From Sporosarcina sp. FSL K6-3457 (lineage in GTDB: Bacteria; Bacillota; Bacilli; Bacillales_A; Planococcaceae): a stretch of DNA of 64,000 nt. A program made the translations under genes and the position numbers. Shown here one piece after another: positions 1 to 7,069 of this stretch (its first letter is position 1; each line of letters starts with the position of its first letter). Location of the stretch: the NCBI RefSeq assembly GCF_038007285.1, contig NZ_JBBOWX010000001.1:1567501-1631500 (forward strand). The letters run 5' to 3'. The notes below the pieces were generated by a model, which ran no database searches, had not been told where the DNA came from, and saw only the letters and a program-made list of their open reading frames with translations.

Positions 1-329
1 TTTGTATCTTTCCGCTCAATGTCAGAGTTGATTTTCCCAATATAAACATTGTTTGCAAGATAGATTTCGGATGTTTCTTCGTAATTGAAGATTGCATTTC
101 GCATCTCTTCCTTCGAACGAAGTGGCTCTTTTGCAACTAGGGATGCAAAGTAACCAGCACCAACTGAAGCAGCAAAGACAGATAGTGTGAGTCCGAAAAT
201 GATGAATAGCAGGAACAGGTTCCAGACAACGCCAGAAGTGATACGCATTCCTGCTGCCCATTTTGTTTTATTCAGCGATTCAATTTTCTCTTCTATAAGG
301 TCAATTCGGTTTTTTCTACGTTCGCGCAA
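1..329 (-). CDS. Class A penicillin-binding protein (transglycosylase/transpeptidase), N-terminal part
   Basis: Partial gene running off the left edge; only about 109 codons are visible. A TTG start at 329 follows a GGGGGA ribosome site and is the first usable start. The product has a basic cytoplasmic N-terminus (RERRKNR), one long hydrophobic segment (about residues 30-55, FLLFIIFGLTLSVFAA), and then an extracytoplasmic stretch with a YEETSEIYLANN-type beta strand region. This is the usual N-terminal layout of bifunctional class A PBPs, which polymerise and cross-link peptidoglycan outside the membrane. The catalytic glycosyltransferase and transpeptidase motifs would lie outside the window, so the family call is an inference. 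It is divergent from tyrS. Confidence 0.6.
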   Translation of the reverse strand, partial: MRERRKNRIDLIEEKIESLNKTKWAAGMRITSGVVWNLFLLFIIFGLTLSVFAASVGAGYFASLVAKEPLRSKEEMRNAIFNYEETSEIYLANNVYIGKINSDIERKDT

Positions 330-392
330 GTCAATCTCCCCCTAAAATCTTACCTATTATAGCACATTTCTATTGAGGACTAACGATTATAT

Positions 393-420
393 TTGACAAC
401 CTTTATATTTCAGTTAGAAT
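393..420 (+). promoter_or_regulatory. Sigma-A promoter of the tyrS T-box transcript
   Basis: TTGACA at 393-398 and TAGAAT at 415-420, 16-bp spacer, just upstream of the T-box leader. Confidence 0.7.
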
Positions 421-469
421 GAGTGATATATATTTTTTTCACATGTTGAAAAAGTCGAAGTAGTGGCGA

Positions 470-666
470 TAGAATCGTTTAGAGAGACAGCGGGTGGTGA
501 AAGCTGTTCGGTATATCGTGCATGAATTACAACTTTGGAGTGTGACGCGGATGTGGCGTTAATGCTAATTGAGCGGAGAATTGTATTCTCAAGCTGGGTG
601 GTACCGCGTTAATCGAATTATTAGCGTCCCTGCATGATTTTTAAAAAATCGTGCAGGGGCTTTTTA
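470..666 (+). promoter_or_regulatory. Tyrosine-specific T-box leader
   Basis: Transcription antitermination leader that senses uncharged tRNA-Tyr. The conserved T-box GGGTGGTACCGCG is at 596-608. An intrinsic terminator follows (arms 627-642 and 643-659, then a T run to 665). The likely specifier codon TAC is at 528-530, directly followed by AACTTTGGAG. The thrS leader in this window shows the same arrangement (ACC, then ACCTTGGAG), which supports the specifier call. It controls tyrS, about 110 bp downstream. Confidence 0.9.
627..666 (+). terminator. T-box regulated terminator of tyrS
   Basis: A long stem (TCCCTGCATGA paired with TCGTGCAGGGG and the flanking T/A runs) is followed by a T run. 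It competes with the antiterminator formed by the T-box sequence. Confidence 0.85.
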
Positions 667-722
667 ATTTGATTTAGCCTAAACTCCCGGCTAAATCAAA
701 TTAAACCGAGGCGTAATTGTTT
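666..722 (+). repeat. Dispersed structured repeat, copy 1 (partial)
   Basis: Perfect 14-bp inverted repeat (AATTTGATTTAGCC 666-679, GGCTAAATCAAATT 689-702), then CCGAGGCGTAATTG (706-719). The latter is the right half of the terminal palindrome of the repeat family seen complete at 12710-12890. The left half of that palindrome is missing here. It lies between the T-box terminator and the tyrS ribosome site, in the direction of tyrS transcription. Confidence 0.55.
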
Positions 723-727
723 GTTAG

Positions 728-2044
<1,317 letters not shown>

Positions 2045-2053
2045 CAGCAGCAC

Positions 2054-2096
2054 AAAAAAGCTATTTTCCTTATGATATAGGGAAAATAGCTTTTTA
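2054..2096. terminator. Bidirectional terminator between tyrS and the btuF-like gene
   Basis: Inverted repeat AAAAAGCTATTTTCC / GGAAAATAGCTTTTT with A/T runs on both sides, between two convergent genes. Confidence 0.85.
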
Positions 2097-2101
2097 CTGT
2101 T

Positions 2102-2914
2102 TTATGCGTTTGTAATCCAGTCAGGCAGTTTCAAATCTGTATATATTTCTGGATGAATCATATTCCCTAGTTTGAAAGCACCTTCAAGTAGGCGTGGGGA
2201 AGGGCGGCAGTATAGTTCTTCTTCCATTTTAGCTAGACGTCCATCTTTAACGGCAGCAAGTTCTTTCCAGCCAGGACGCTTTAGAACGACTTCTGTTTTC
2301 ACTTTATCGGCTCGAACACCAACCCATGCTAGCAGAATATAATCAGGGTTTCTCTTTAAGACATCCTCCCAATCAGTTTGCACACTAGCAAGCTCAACGT
2401 CACGGAATTCATTGAGTCCACCTGCGATTGAACTGATTTCCGTTAGCCAATTAATGCGACCGGGCGTAAATACAGGCTTTGGCCACCATTCCCAGTAGAG
2501 GGAGGGAGTTGTTTCGACGGTTGCTGCACGTCTTTTCATGTCGGCAATAAAAGATAGGTATTCGGTTTTAATTCGAAGGGCTTGCTCTTCAATACCGCAT
2601 GCTTGTCCAACGATTAACAGGTTTTCGGCGATATCATCCAGACTTTGTGGGTCCAAAACAATATGTGGGATTTTACGCTTCTCTAGTTCTTTAATATTTT
2701 TTTCCATGCCAGGTACACTGAGTGACGCAAGGACAAGATCGGGTTCATACATTTCAAGTTTATCCATATCAATCGATAAATCAGGCCCAAGTCGAGGAAG
2801 AGTTGTTACACTTGCGGGCCAATCTGAAAAGTCGTCGACTGCGACGAGCTGGTCAATGAGACCGAGATAGGCGAGTAATTCTGTGTTGCTTGGGCAAATT
2901 GAAATTAGTTTCAT
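2102..2914 (-). CDS. Cobalamin-binding-type periplasmic-fold protein (BtuF/TroA superfamily), no signal peptide
   Basis: 270-residue protein of the TroA/BtuF substrate-binding superfamily, which binds vitamin B12 or iron chelates in ABC importers. Typical features are the start (MKLISICPSNTELLAYLG), DDFSDWP, a helix with EPDLVLAS, and WWPKPVFTPGRINWLTEI. There is no signal peptide or lipobox, and no permease or ATPase genes lie nearby. This matches the stand-alone cytosolic 'cobalamin-binding protein' branch, whose precise role is not known. The ATG is preceded by GAGGTG. A TACAAT -10-like box lies about 35 bp upstream. Confidence 0.8.
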   Translation of the reverse strand: MKLISICPSNTELLAYLGLIDQLVAVDDFSDWPASVTTLPRLGPDLSIDMDKLEMYEPDLVLASLSVPGMEKNIKELEKRKIPHIVLDPQSLDDIAENLLIVGQACGIEEQALRIKTEYLSFIADMKRRAATVETTPSLYWEWWPKPVFTPGRINWLTEISSIAGGLNEFRDVELASVQTDWEDVLKRNPDYILLAWVGVRADKVKTEVVLKRPGWKELAAVKDGRLAKMEEELYCRPSPRLLEGAFKLGNMIHPEIYTDLKLPDWITNA

Positions 2915-2954
2915 AAAGACACCTCATTTATATGTAATAATGTCATTGTACCAC

Positions 2955-2987
2955 GAAAAAAAAGAGCCTTGTGAAGGACTCTTTTCC
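2955..2987 (-). terminator. Terminator of the small minus-strand gene upstream of btuF-like
   Basis: On the minus strand, AAAAGAGTCCTTCAC pairs imperfectly with AAGGCTCTTTT and is followed by eight T. It separates the gene at 3006-3352 from the btuF-like gene and so argues that the former is transcribed. Confidence 0.65.
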
Positions 2988-3005
2988 GAAGATGATATTA
3001 ACTTG

Positions 3006-3352
3006 TTAAAGCTGGTGCGAGGGAGATTGATAGTCTGCCGGAGATTTATCAAATTCCAGTTGCGGAGTATTTGGTGGGGCAGGTTGAGAAGTAATGTAGG
3101 GGTATATTGATGGTGTAAAAGTTTCGGTGATTAGTCTTTTTATGTCATTATTGCCTCTGCTATGGTAAAAATAAAGAGGGAGATGATTGATATACCTATT
3201 CAAGAAACTATTTTGGATAACGTCGAATAGTTGACTGCAGGCAGACCAACACTTGGTCCAACATTCGCGCAATACCGGAAACTTTTCCATTCGCATGTCG
3301 CTGCGGTAATGAGATATTGAATCAAATTTGGGAATGTGGTATTCTTTTTCAT
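3006..3352 (-). pseudogene. Small orphan gene with an apparent -1 frameshift at its start
   Basis: Function not recognised. An ATG at 3352 follows a good ribosome site (GAAGGGGTG), but its frame closes after 50 codons. The long open frame (to 3006) is offset by one base; adding one A to the A5 run right after the ATG would read MKKEYHIPKFDSISHYRSDM and continue for about 115 codons. Features are WTKCWSACSQ near the middle and a proline-rich, hydrophilic tail. A TTGATT-N16-TATAAC promoter (3420-3447) and a terminator (2955-2987) bracket it. It could be a recently broken gene, slippage at the A run, or a sequencing error. If only the long frame is used, the first ATG is at 3296 (96 residues). 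Confidence 0.4.
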
Positions 3353-3357
3353 AAGAG

Positions 3358-3416
3358 ACACCCCTTCTTGTATTTGATTGGTCGTACTTTCATTTTACAA
3401 GAAGGGTGTTTCTTTT
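3358..3416. terminator. Inverted repeat overlapping the ribosome site of the minus gene; terminator-like on plus
   Basis: Arms ACACCCCTTCTTGT (3358-3371) and ACAAGAAGGGTGT (3397-3409), with one bulged base. On the plus strand it is followed by TTTCTTTTT and so could terminate. On the minus strand it lies in the 5' untranslated region of the gene starting at 3352 and pairs its GAAGGGG ribosome site, which would hinder translation. Confidence 0.55.
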
Positions 3417-3419
3417 TGC

Positions 3420-3447
3420 GTTATATTGGCTTTTTATGGCCAATCAA
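3420..3447 (-). promoter_or_regulatory. Sigma-A-like promoter for the minus-strand orphan gene
   Basis: On the minus strand, TTGATT (3447-3442), 16-bp spacer, TATAAC (3425-3420). Confidence 0.5.
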
Positions 3448-3496
3448 CACACTTGATCTTTTAGAATAGATTTAAAAACGTAAGGAGCATCCCTTT

Positions 3497-3805
3497 ATGA
3501 AAGTAGATTCTGATTCTAATTTATTTTTTCGTTTGATATTAACTTTTTCTTATTTGTTAATAATTTGGTTTCCTACTCGGCCCTATCTGTTTATTATTCC
3601 ACTATCTCTTTCTATGATAGATAACTCTAATAAAAATAAAAAGCTTAAAATGTTGGCTCTCTTACTTTGTATGTGCACTGTCTTTTACTTTTTCTTAAAT
3701 GATATAGATGTAGAACAACAAATTGCAATTTCTTTAGTAAGTTTATATTTTAGCTTTTCTGATATAATTAAAAAACATTTTAAAAATTCACTAAGACAAA
3801 AATGA
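3497..3805 (+). CDS. Small hypothetical membrane protein
   Basis: Unrecognised 102-residue protein. It has about three hydrophobic segments (roughly residues 10-25, 29-40 and 50-67) and possibly a fourth at 77-90. Lysine/asparagine-rich loops and a basic tail (KKHFKNSLRQK) suggest an inner-membrane protein with a cytoplasmic C-terminus. The start follows AAGGAG with a slightly long spacer. The gene is visibly more AT-rich than its neighbours and lies in the accessory stretch between tyrS and rpsD. No function can be offered. Confidence 0.5.
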   Translation: MKVDSDSNLFFRLILTFSYLLIIWFPTRPYLFIIPLSLSMIDNSNKNKKLKMLALLLCMCTVFYFFLNDIDVEQQIAISLVSLYFSFSDIIKKHFKNSLRQK

Positions 3806-3830
3806 AGTTTTAATTGTTTTGAAATGAATT

Positions 3831-3971
3831 ATGATCGAATGTCCCATCGGAAACTTCCTGCATTTTAACCGCAAGGTGATTAGTGTTAATCACACGCCGA
3901 AAGTCGATACAATGACCCGTGGGCAGGCCACCGACTTACTGATTAGTTATGTAGCACCGACAAATAAGTAA
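3831..3971 (+). CDS. Very small ORF or C-terminal gene remnant
   Basis: 46-residue reading frame (starts MIECPIGNFLHFNRKV, ends SYVAPTNK). It has protein-like composition and no clear ribosome site. A terminator follows immediately (3978-4012). The absence of an initiation signal suggests the 3' end of a decayed gene rather than an intact one. Not recognised. Confidence 0.3.
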   Translation: MIECPIGNFLHFNRKVISVNHTPKVDTMTRGQATDLLISYVAPTNK

Positions 3972-3977
3972 TGCAAA

Positions 3978-4012
3978 AGGCGTCTACTCTTGATTGAGTG
4001 GGCGCTATTTTT
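3978..4012 (+). terminator. Terminator after the small ORF
   Basis: GGCGTCTACTC / GAGTGGGCGC stem with one G-U pair, followed by TATTTTT. Confidence 0.6.
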
Positions 4013-4273
4013 CTCCTGTATTTAAAAGTCCTGTTGCTTCATCAAGGTTTATCCCATTGTTACTGTTTCCAAAAAGCTAATATTCATATAAGGGTAAATG
4101 AGTATTTATTACTAAAATGGTAAAAAGTAAAAATGGTAATTGATAACATAATAGTCGTGTAGTAAAGTATGAGTTAGATGGAAATGATTGTATAACGAGA
4201 GGGGAACTTATTCTCTTTACAATCTAAATAGGAAGGGGACTCCGAATAAAGTATTTGTGAATATTGTTATAGT
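4013..4273. other. AT-rich intergenic stretch, no gene seen
   Basis: No convincing reading frame. It probably carries the promoter of the pectate lyase gene, but no single -35/-10 pair stands out. Confidence 0.4.
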
Positions 4274-4583
4274 TTAACTTGAATCAGCAGAAGTCCTCCA
4301 CTTCTATAGGGGAGAAATTTAGTTCCATTTCTCCTTAGCGCTGGGATGAATGCCAGAAGAGCATTTCAATCAGAGGTAGTTCAAACTCCCTGCTGATTAA
4401 GGAGGAATGAAGTTCAATTCCTCCCTGTTAAGCCTCCGACGTACAGGACGTACTAGTGCCGACAATGCCACAGGACGTGGCGTTTTTGTCGGCCGGCGGA
4501 TGTTAGGGATTTTGAGGGGAGTGAATTACGCTGTGCACAATTCAAAATCCCAACGCAATTACGCCGAGGCGCAATTGATTAAA
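4274..4583 (+). repeat. Dispersed structured repeat, copy 2 (longest, extra hairpin modules)
   Basis: Begins TTAACTTGAATCAGCAG and ends CAATTGATTAAA, as other copies do. An outer stem AATCAGCAG (4282-4290) / CTGCTGATT (4390-4398) encloses hairpins with AGTTC loops. It is followed by the GGAGGAAT / ATTCCTCC hairpin (4401-4424). Inserted between GCCTCC and GGCGGATG are two hairpins with identical AGGAC loops (GTAC/GTAC and GCCAC/GTGGC, the latter inside GCCGACAA/TTGTCGGC). Then come a nested hairpin (GGGATTTTG/CAAAATCCC around TGAATT/AATTCA) and the terminal palindrome (4556-4577, one mismatch). It ends 30 bp before the pectate lyase start. Confidence 0.75.
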
Positions 4584-4613
4584 GACAAGTTAGTTCGGAA
4601 AAGGGGAATTTTA

Positions 4614-5573
4614 ATGAGAAAAAGTGCTCTATCTTTGCTATTGTCATTTACTTTGTTACTATCTGTTGCTGCAGTATTTCTACAACCATCAACAGTAGTT
4701 ATGGCAGCAGATGCTACTGGCGTAACTTCAAGCATCTCGGACATCTTGAAACATCAACAGGCAGATGGCGGTTGGAAAAAGGACTACTCTGTAACGAGCG
4801 GAGAATGGGCTAAATCGACGATAGACAACAATGCTACGTATACGGAAATCAGAAGATTGGCCAGTGAATACAAAAAAAATAAAGACAGCAAATACTCCGC
4901 AGCTGCCGTTAAAGGAATTAACTTTTTACTAAACATGCAATATGCAAATGGTGGATGGCCGCAAGTTTATAAAAGCTCTGGCTATCATAAACACATTACC
5001 TACAATGATGATGCGATGATCAATGTCATGATTCTATTGGATGAAGTTGCAAATAAGAAAGGTGATTTTTCATTTGTTGACAGCAGTTTGGCTGACAAAA
5101 GCAAAAAAGCGGTAGATAAAGGAATCGATGGGATTTTGAAAACACAGGTTGTTGTTAATGGTAAGCTTACTGCCTGGGGACAACAGCATGACTCATCAAC
5201 GCTGAAACCAGCTGGAGCGCGAGCATACGAAGTACCCTCTCTTAGCTCAAAAGAAAGTGTATCCATTGTAAAGTTTTTAAAAACAAGACCTTCAAATTCC
5301 AAAATTACTGCATCGATTAAAGCATCTGAAGATTGGTTGAAATCAGTCGGAATTACAGGAATTAAAGTCGTCAAAACAAGCTCTGATGTTACAGTTGTAA
5401 ATGATAAGAGTGTGACAGCACCAATCTGGGCTCGTTTTTACGAAATTGGGACTAATAAAGCAATATTTGTAGGTCGAGATGGTGTCGTGAAATATAAACT
5501 TAGCGATATTGAAAAAGAAAGAAGAACAGGTTATGCTTGGTATGGAAACTGGCCAGCTAGTCTACTGAAATAA
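4614..5573 (+). CDS. Secreted pectate lyase, PL10 family
   Basis: Cleaves polygalacturonate by calcium-dependent beta-elimination outside the cell. The frame is open upstream to 4407, but the extra 69 codons read through the repeat. The real start is the ATG at 4614 after AAGGGGAA, giving 319 residues. Residues 1-32 are a signal peptide (MRKSALSLLLSFTLLLS, then AVFLQPSTVVMAADA with a likely cut after AxA). The mature part shows PL10 (pectic acid lyase) hallmarks: DGGWKKD, TIDNNATYTE, ANGGWPQ, TYNDDAMI, LKPAGARAYEVPSLS, PIWARFYEI and ERRTGYAWYGNWP. The arginines of RFYEI and RTGY are in the positions expected for catalysis and substrate binding. It is alone in an accessory stretch, so acquisition by transfer is likely. 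Confidence 0.9.
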   Translation: MRKSALSLLLSFTLLLSVAAVFLQPSTVVMAADATGVTSSISDILKHQQADGGWKKDYSVTSGEWAKSTIDNNATYTEIRRLASEYKKNKDSKYSAAAVKGINFLLNMQYANGGWPQVYKSSGYHKHITYNDDAMINVMILLDEVANKKGDFSFVDSSLADKSKKAVDKGIDGILKTQVVVNGKLTAWGQQHDSSTLKPAGARAYEVPSLSSKESVSIVKFLKTRPSNSKITASIKASEDWLKSVGITGIKVVKTSSDVTVVNDKSVTAPIWARFYEIGTNKAIFVGRDGVVKYKLSDIEKERRTGYAWYGNWPASLLK

Positions 5574-5605
5574 TCTTCACATCGCGATGTTTATTCCGAA
5601 GGATA

Positions 5606-5720
5606 TTAATAGGAATCAGGTTCTAAATCGCCATATATAGGCTGAGGTTTAACGTTTCTTGGTTTCAAATCATCGGGACGCGGCCTAGTATTAGTCTTTT
5701 TGTTATACAACAAAAAAACG
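5606..5720 (-). pseudogene. C-terminal remnant of a small membrane protein
   Basis: A minus-strand frame ends at 5606 and reads LVFLLYNKK, then a proline-rich tail TRPRPDDLKPRNVKPQPIYG ending EPDSY. It looks like the end of a transmembrane helix plus a cytoplasmic tail. Upstream the frame runs into a stop and the 5711-5755 hairpin, so the N-terminus is missing. No homolog was recognised. Confidence 0.3.
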
Positions 5721-5755
5721 AGCTATTCCTCGATTGGATTGTGGAATAGCTCGTT
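5711..5755. terminator. Strong inverted-repeat terminator downstream of the pectate lyase
   Basis: AAAACGAGCTATTCC / GGAATAGCTCGTTTT, 15-bp arms, A/T-flanked and usable in both directions. It lies 138 bp after the pectate lyase stop. Confidence 0.7.
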
Positions 5756-6049
5756 TTCGTTGTCTTCATTACTTTTTAGTAACTTAGTAAAATGCGTAAG
5801 CAGAACCAGCGAAGGCGCCTTATAATGGTAGCCGAAGCGGTTTTAATGGAAAATTTTGGTCGTGATTTTATAGAGACTTTTTTTAGGGGCTACTTCATTG
5901 CTCATTTGGCCGCTTTTTTGTGATATCTTTCTATGAAGATCAATAACACTAGCCATTTGTCAATTATGCCACCAAGCGTTTTTTATCAGCCCAAACCAGC
6001 CCCAAAAGTGGGCTTTTTAGTGCATCATCTTGCTTAGTTAGAGAGAATG
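5756..6049. other. Degenerate intergenic region with gene fragments
   Basis: Only short, stop-riddled frames. On the minus strand a 26-codon piece ending WLVLLIFIERYHKKAAK looks protein-like but has no start. AGCCC / GGGCT with a T run near 5999-6020 could be a weak terminator. I read this as decayed DNA of the accessory stretch. Confidence 0.4.
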
Positions 6050-6050
6050 A

Positions 6051-6098
6051 AAAAAGCCTCGAAACCCTGATTTAACAAGGTTTCTAAGGCTTTTAGCG
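6051..6098 (-). terminator. rpsD terminator
   Basis: On the minus strand, AAAAGCCTTAGAAACCTTG pairs with the region GGGTTTCGAGGCTTTTTT, starting about 25 bp after the rpsD stop. Confidence 0.8.
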
Positions 6099-6121
6099 TA
6101 ACACTTTGCAGAGTATACCGA

Positions 6122-6724
6122 TTAACGGTTGTAGAATTCAACGATAAGTGCTTCGTTGATTTCAGCCGCTAGCTCGCTGCGTTCAGGCATGCGAACGAAT
6201 TGCCCAACTTTAGTGTCATTGTTGAATGTAACGAATTCAGGAACATAGTTGTTCACTTCTAACGCTTCATTTACAATGTCAAGGTTTTGAGATTTCTCAC
6301 GAAGAGAAATTTCTTGACCAGGTTTAACACTGTAAGACGGGATGTCAACGCGTTTACCATCAACCAATAGGTGACCGTGGTTTACAAGTTGGCGTGCTGC
6401 ACGACGCGTACGAGCAAGGCCCATGCGGTAAGCAACGTTATCAAGGCGAGTTTCAAGAAGAATCATGAAGTTCTCACCGTGTTTACCAGGCATTTTACCT
6501 GCTTTAAGGAACATCGTTTTGAATTGGCGTTCGTTTACGCCGTACATGAAACGAAGTTTTTGTTTTTCTTGTAATTGCAATCCGTATTCGGAAAGTTTTT
6601 TACGTTGGTTAGGACCGTGTTGTCCTGGTGCGTAAGGGCGTTTTTCGATTTCTTTACCTGTTCCTGAAAGTGAGATTCCAAGACGACGGGATAATTTCCA
6701 AGCTGGACCTGTATAACGAGCCAT
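6122..6724 (-). CDS. rpsD: 30S ribosomal protein S4
   Basis: Primary 16S rRNA-binding protein that nucleates assembly of the small-subunit body and contributes to decoding accuracy. It is 200 residues, the standard Bacillales length. It begins [21 protein letters not shown], followed by the [22 protein letters not shown] region; the S4 RNA-binding domain starts near residue 90 ([20 protein letters not shown]). Monocistronic, with a strong promoter at 6915-6943 and an untranslated leader of about 184 bases. In B. subtilis S4 represses its own mRNA through such a leader. Confidence 0.99.
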   Translation of the reverse strand: MARYTGPAWKLSRRLGISLSGTGKEIEKRPYAPGQHGPNQRKKLSEYGLQLQEKQKLRFMYGVNERQFKTMFLKAGKMPGKHGENFMILLETRLDNVAYRMGLARTRRAARQLVNHGHLLVDGKRVDIPSYSVKPGQEISLREKSQNLDIVNEALEVNNYVPEFVTFNNDTKVGQFVRMPERSELAAEINEALIVEFYNR

Positions 6725-6908
6725 GAATGACTCCTCCTCTGTTTTTGGTTTTATTTTGTTGTAAAATAAGAACCAGATGTGTTCAATCCAAATGCCATTC
6801 TATCATCTTGCATCTTCGCCTCCGCAGCCAGGAGGTTACGTGGTGCACCTTGTGAAAGGAATAGACTGGACAATCTGAAACACACAACTGCTGCAACTAT
6901 TTTACACA
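6725..6908 (-). promoter_or_regulatory. Long rpsD 5' leader, candidate S4 autoregulatory element
   Basis: From the inferred start point near 6908 to the rpsD ATG there are about 184 untranslated bases and no other gene. A CCTCC / GGAGG hairpin lies at 6819-6835. No internal terminator is visible, which fits translational rather than termination control. I infer the S4-binding role from B. subtilis rpsD; I did not trace the known pseudoknot base by base. Confidence 0.45.
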
Positions 6909-6914
6909 ATTTTC

Positions 6915-6943
6915 ATCATAACAATTTTAAAGGTCCGAGTCAA
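6915..6943 (-). promoter_or_regulatory. Sigma-A promoter of rpsD
   Basis: On the minus strand, TTGACT (6943-6938), 17-bp spacer, TATGAT (6920-6915); near consensus, as expected for a ribosomal protein gene. Confidence 0.8.
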
Positions 6944-7069
6944 GCATCATGTGTCAGAAGGGAAATAAGTATAAGGGCCTACTGAAATGAGTGGCATATG
7001 TAGTCCGAATGTATTAAAATATAAGATAGATGAAACATTCAATACATTATTATACATAGAGGTGAGGGT

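Noticed and set aside
4321..4424. tRNA-like T-loops (AGTTCAA) in the repeat hairpins
   Set aside because: No acceptor, anticodon or D arms can be drawn; the loops are simply shared between hairpin modules.
4407..4613. N-terminal 69-codon extension of the pectate lyase frame
   Set aside because: It reads through the structured repeat, would bury the signal peptide, and a good ribosome site precedes the ATG at 4614.
5756..6049. Insertion sequence remnant
   Set aside because: No terminal inverted repeats, target duplication or recognisable transposase piece could be found; only unassigned short frames.
6779..6985. 68-codon plus-strand frame upstream of dgcP
   Set aside because: It lies antisense to the rpsD promoter and leader, without a ribosome site.
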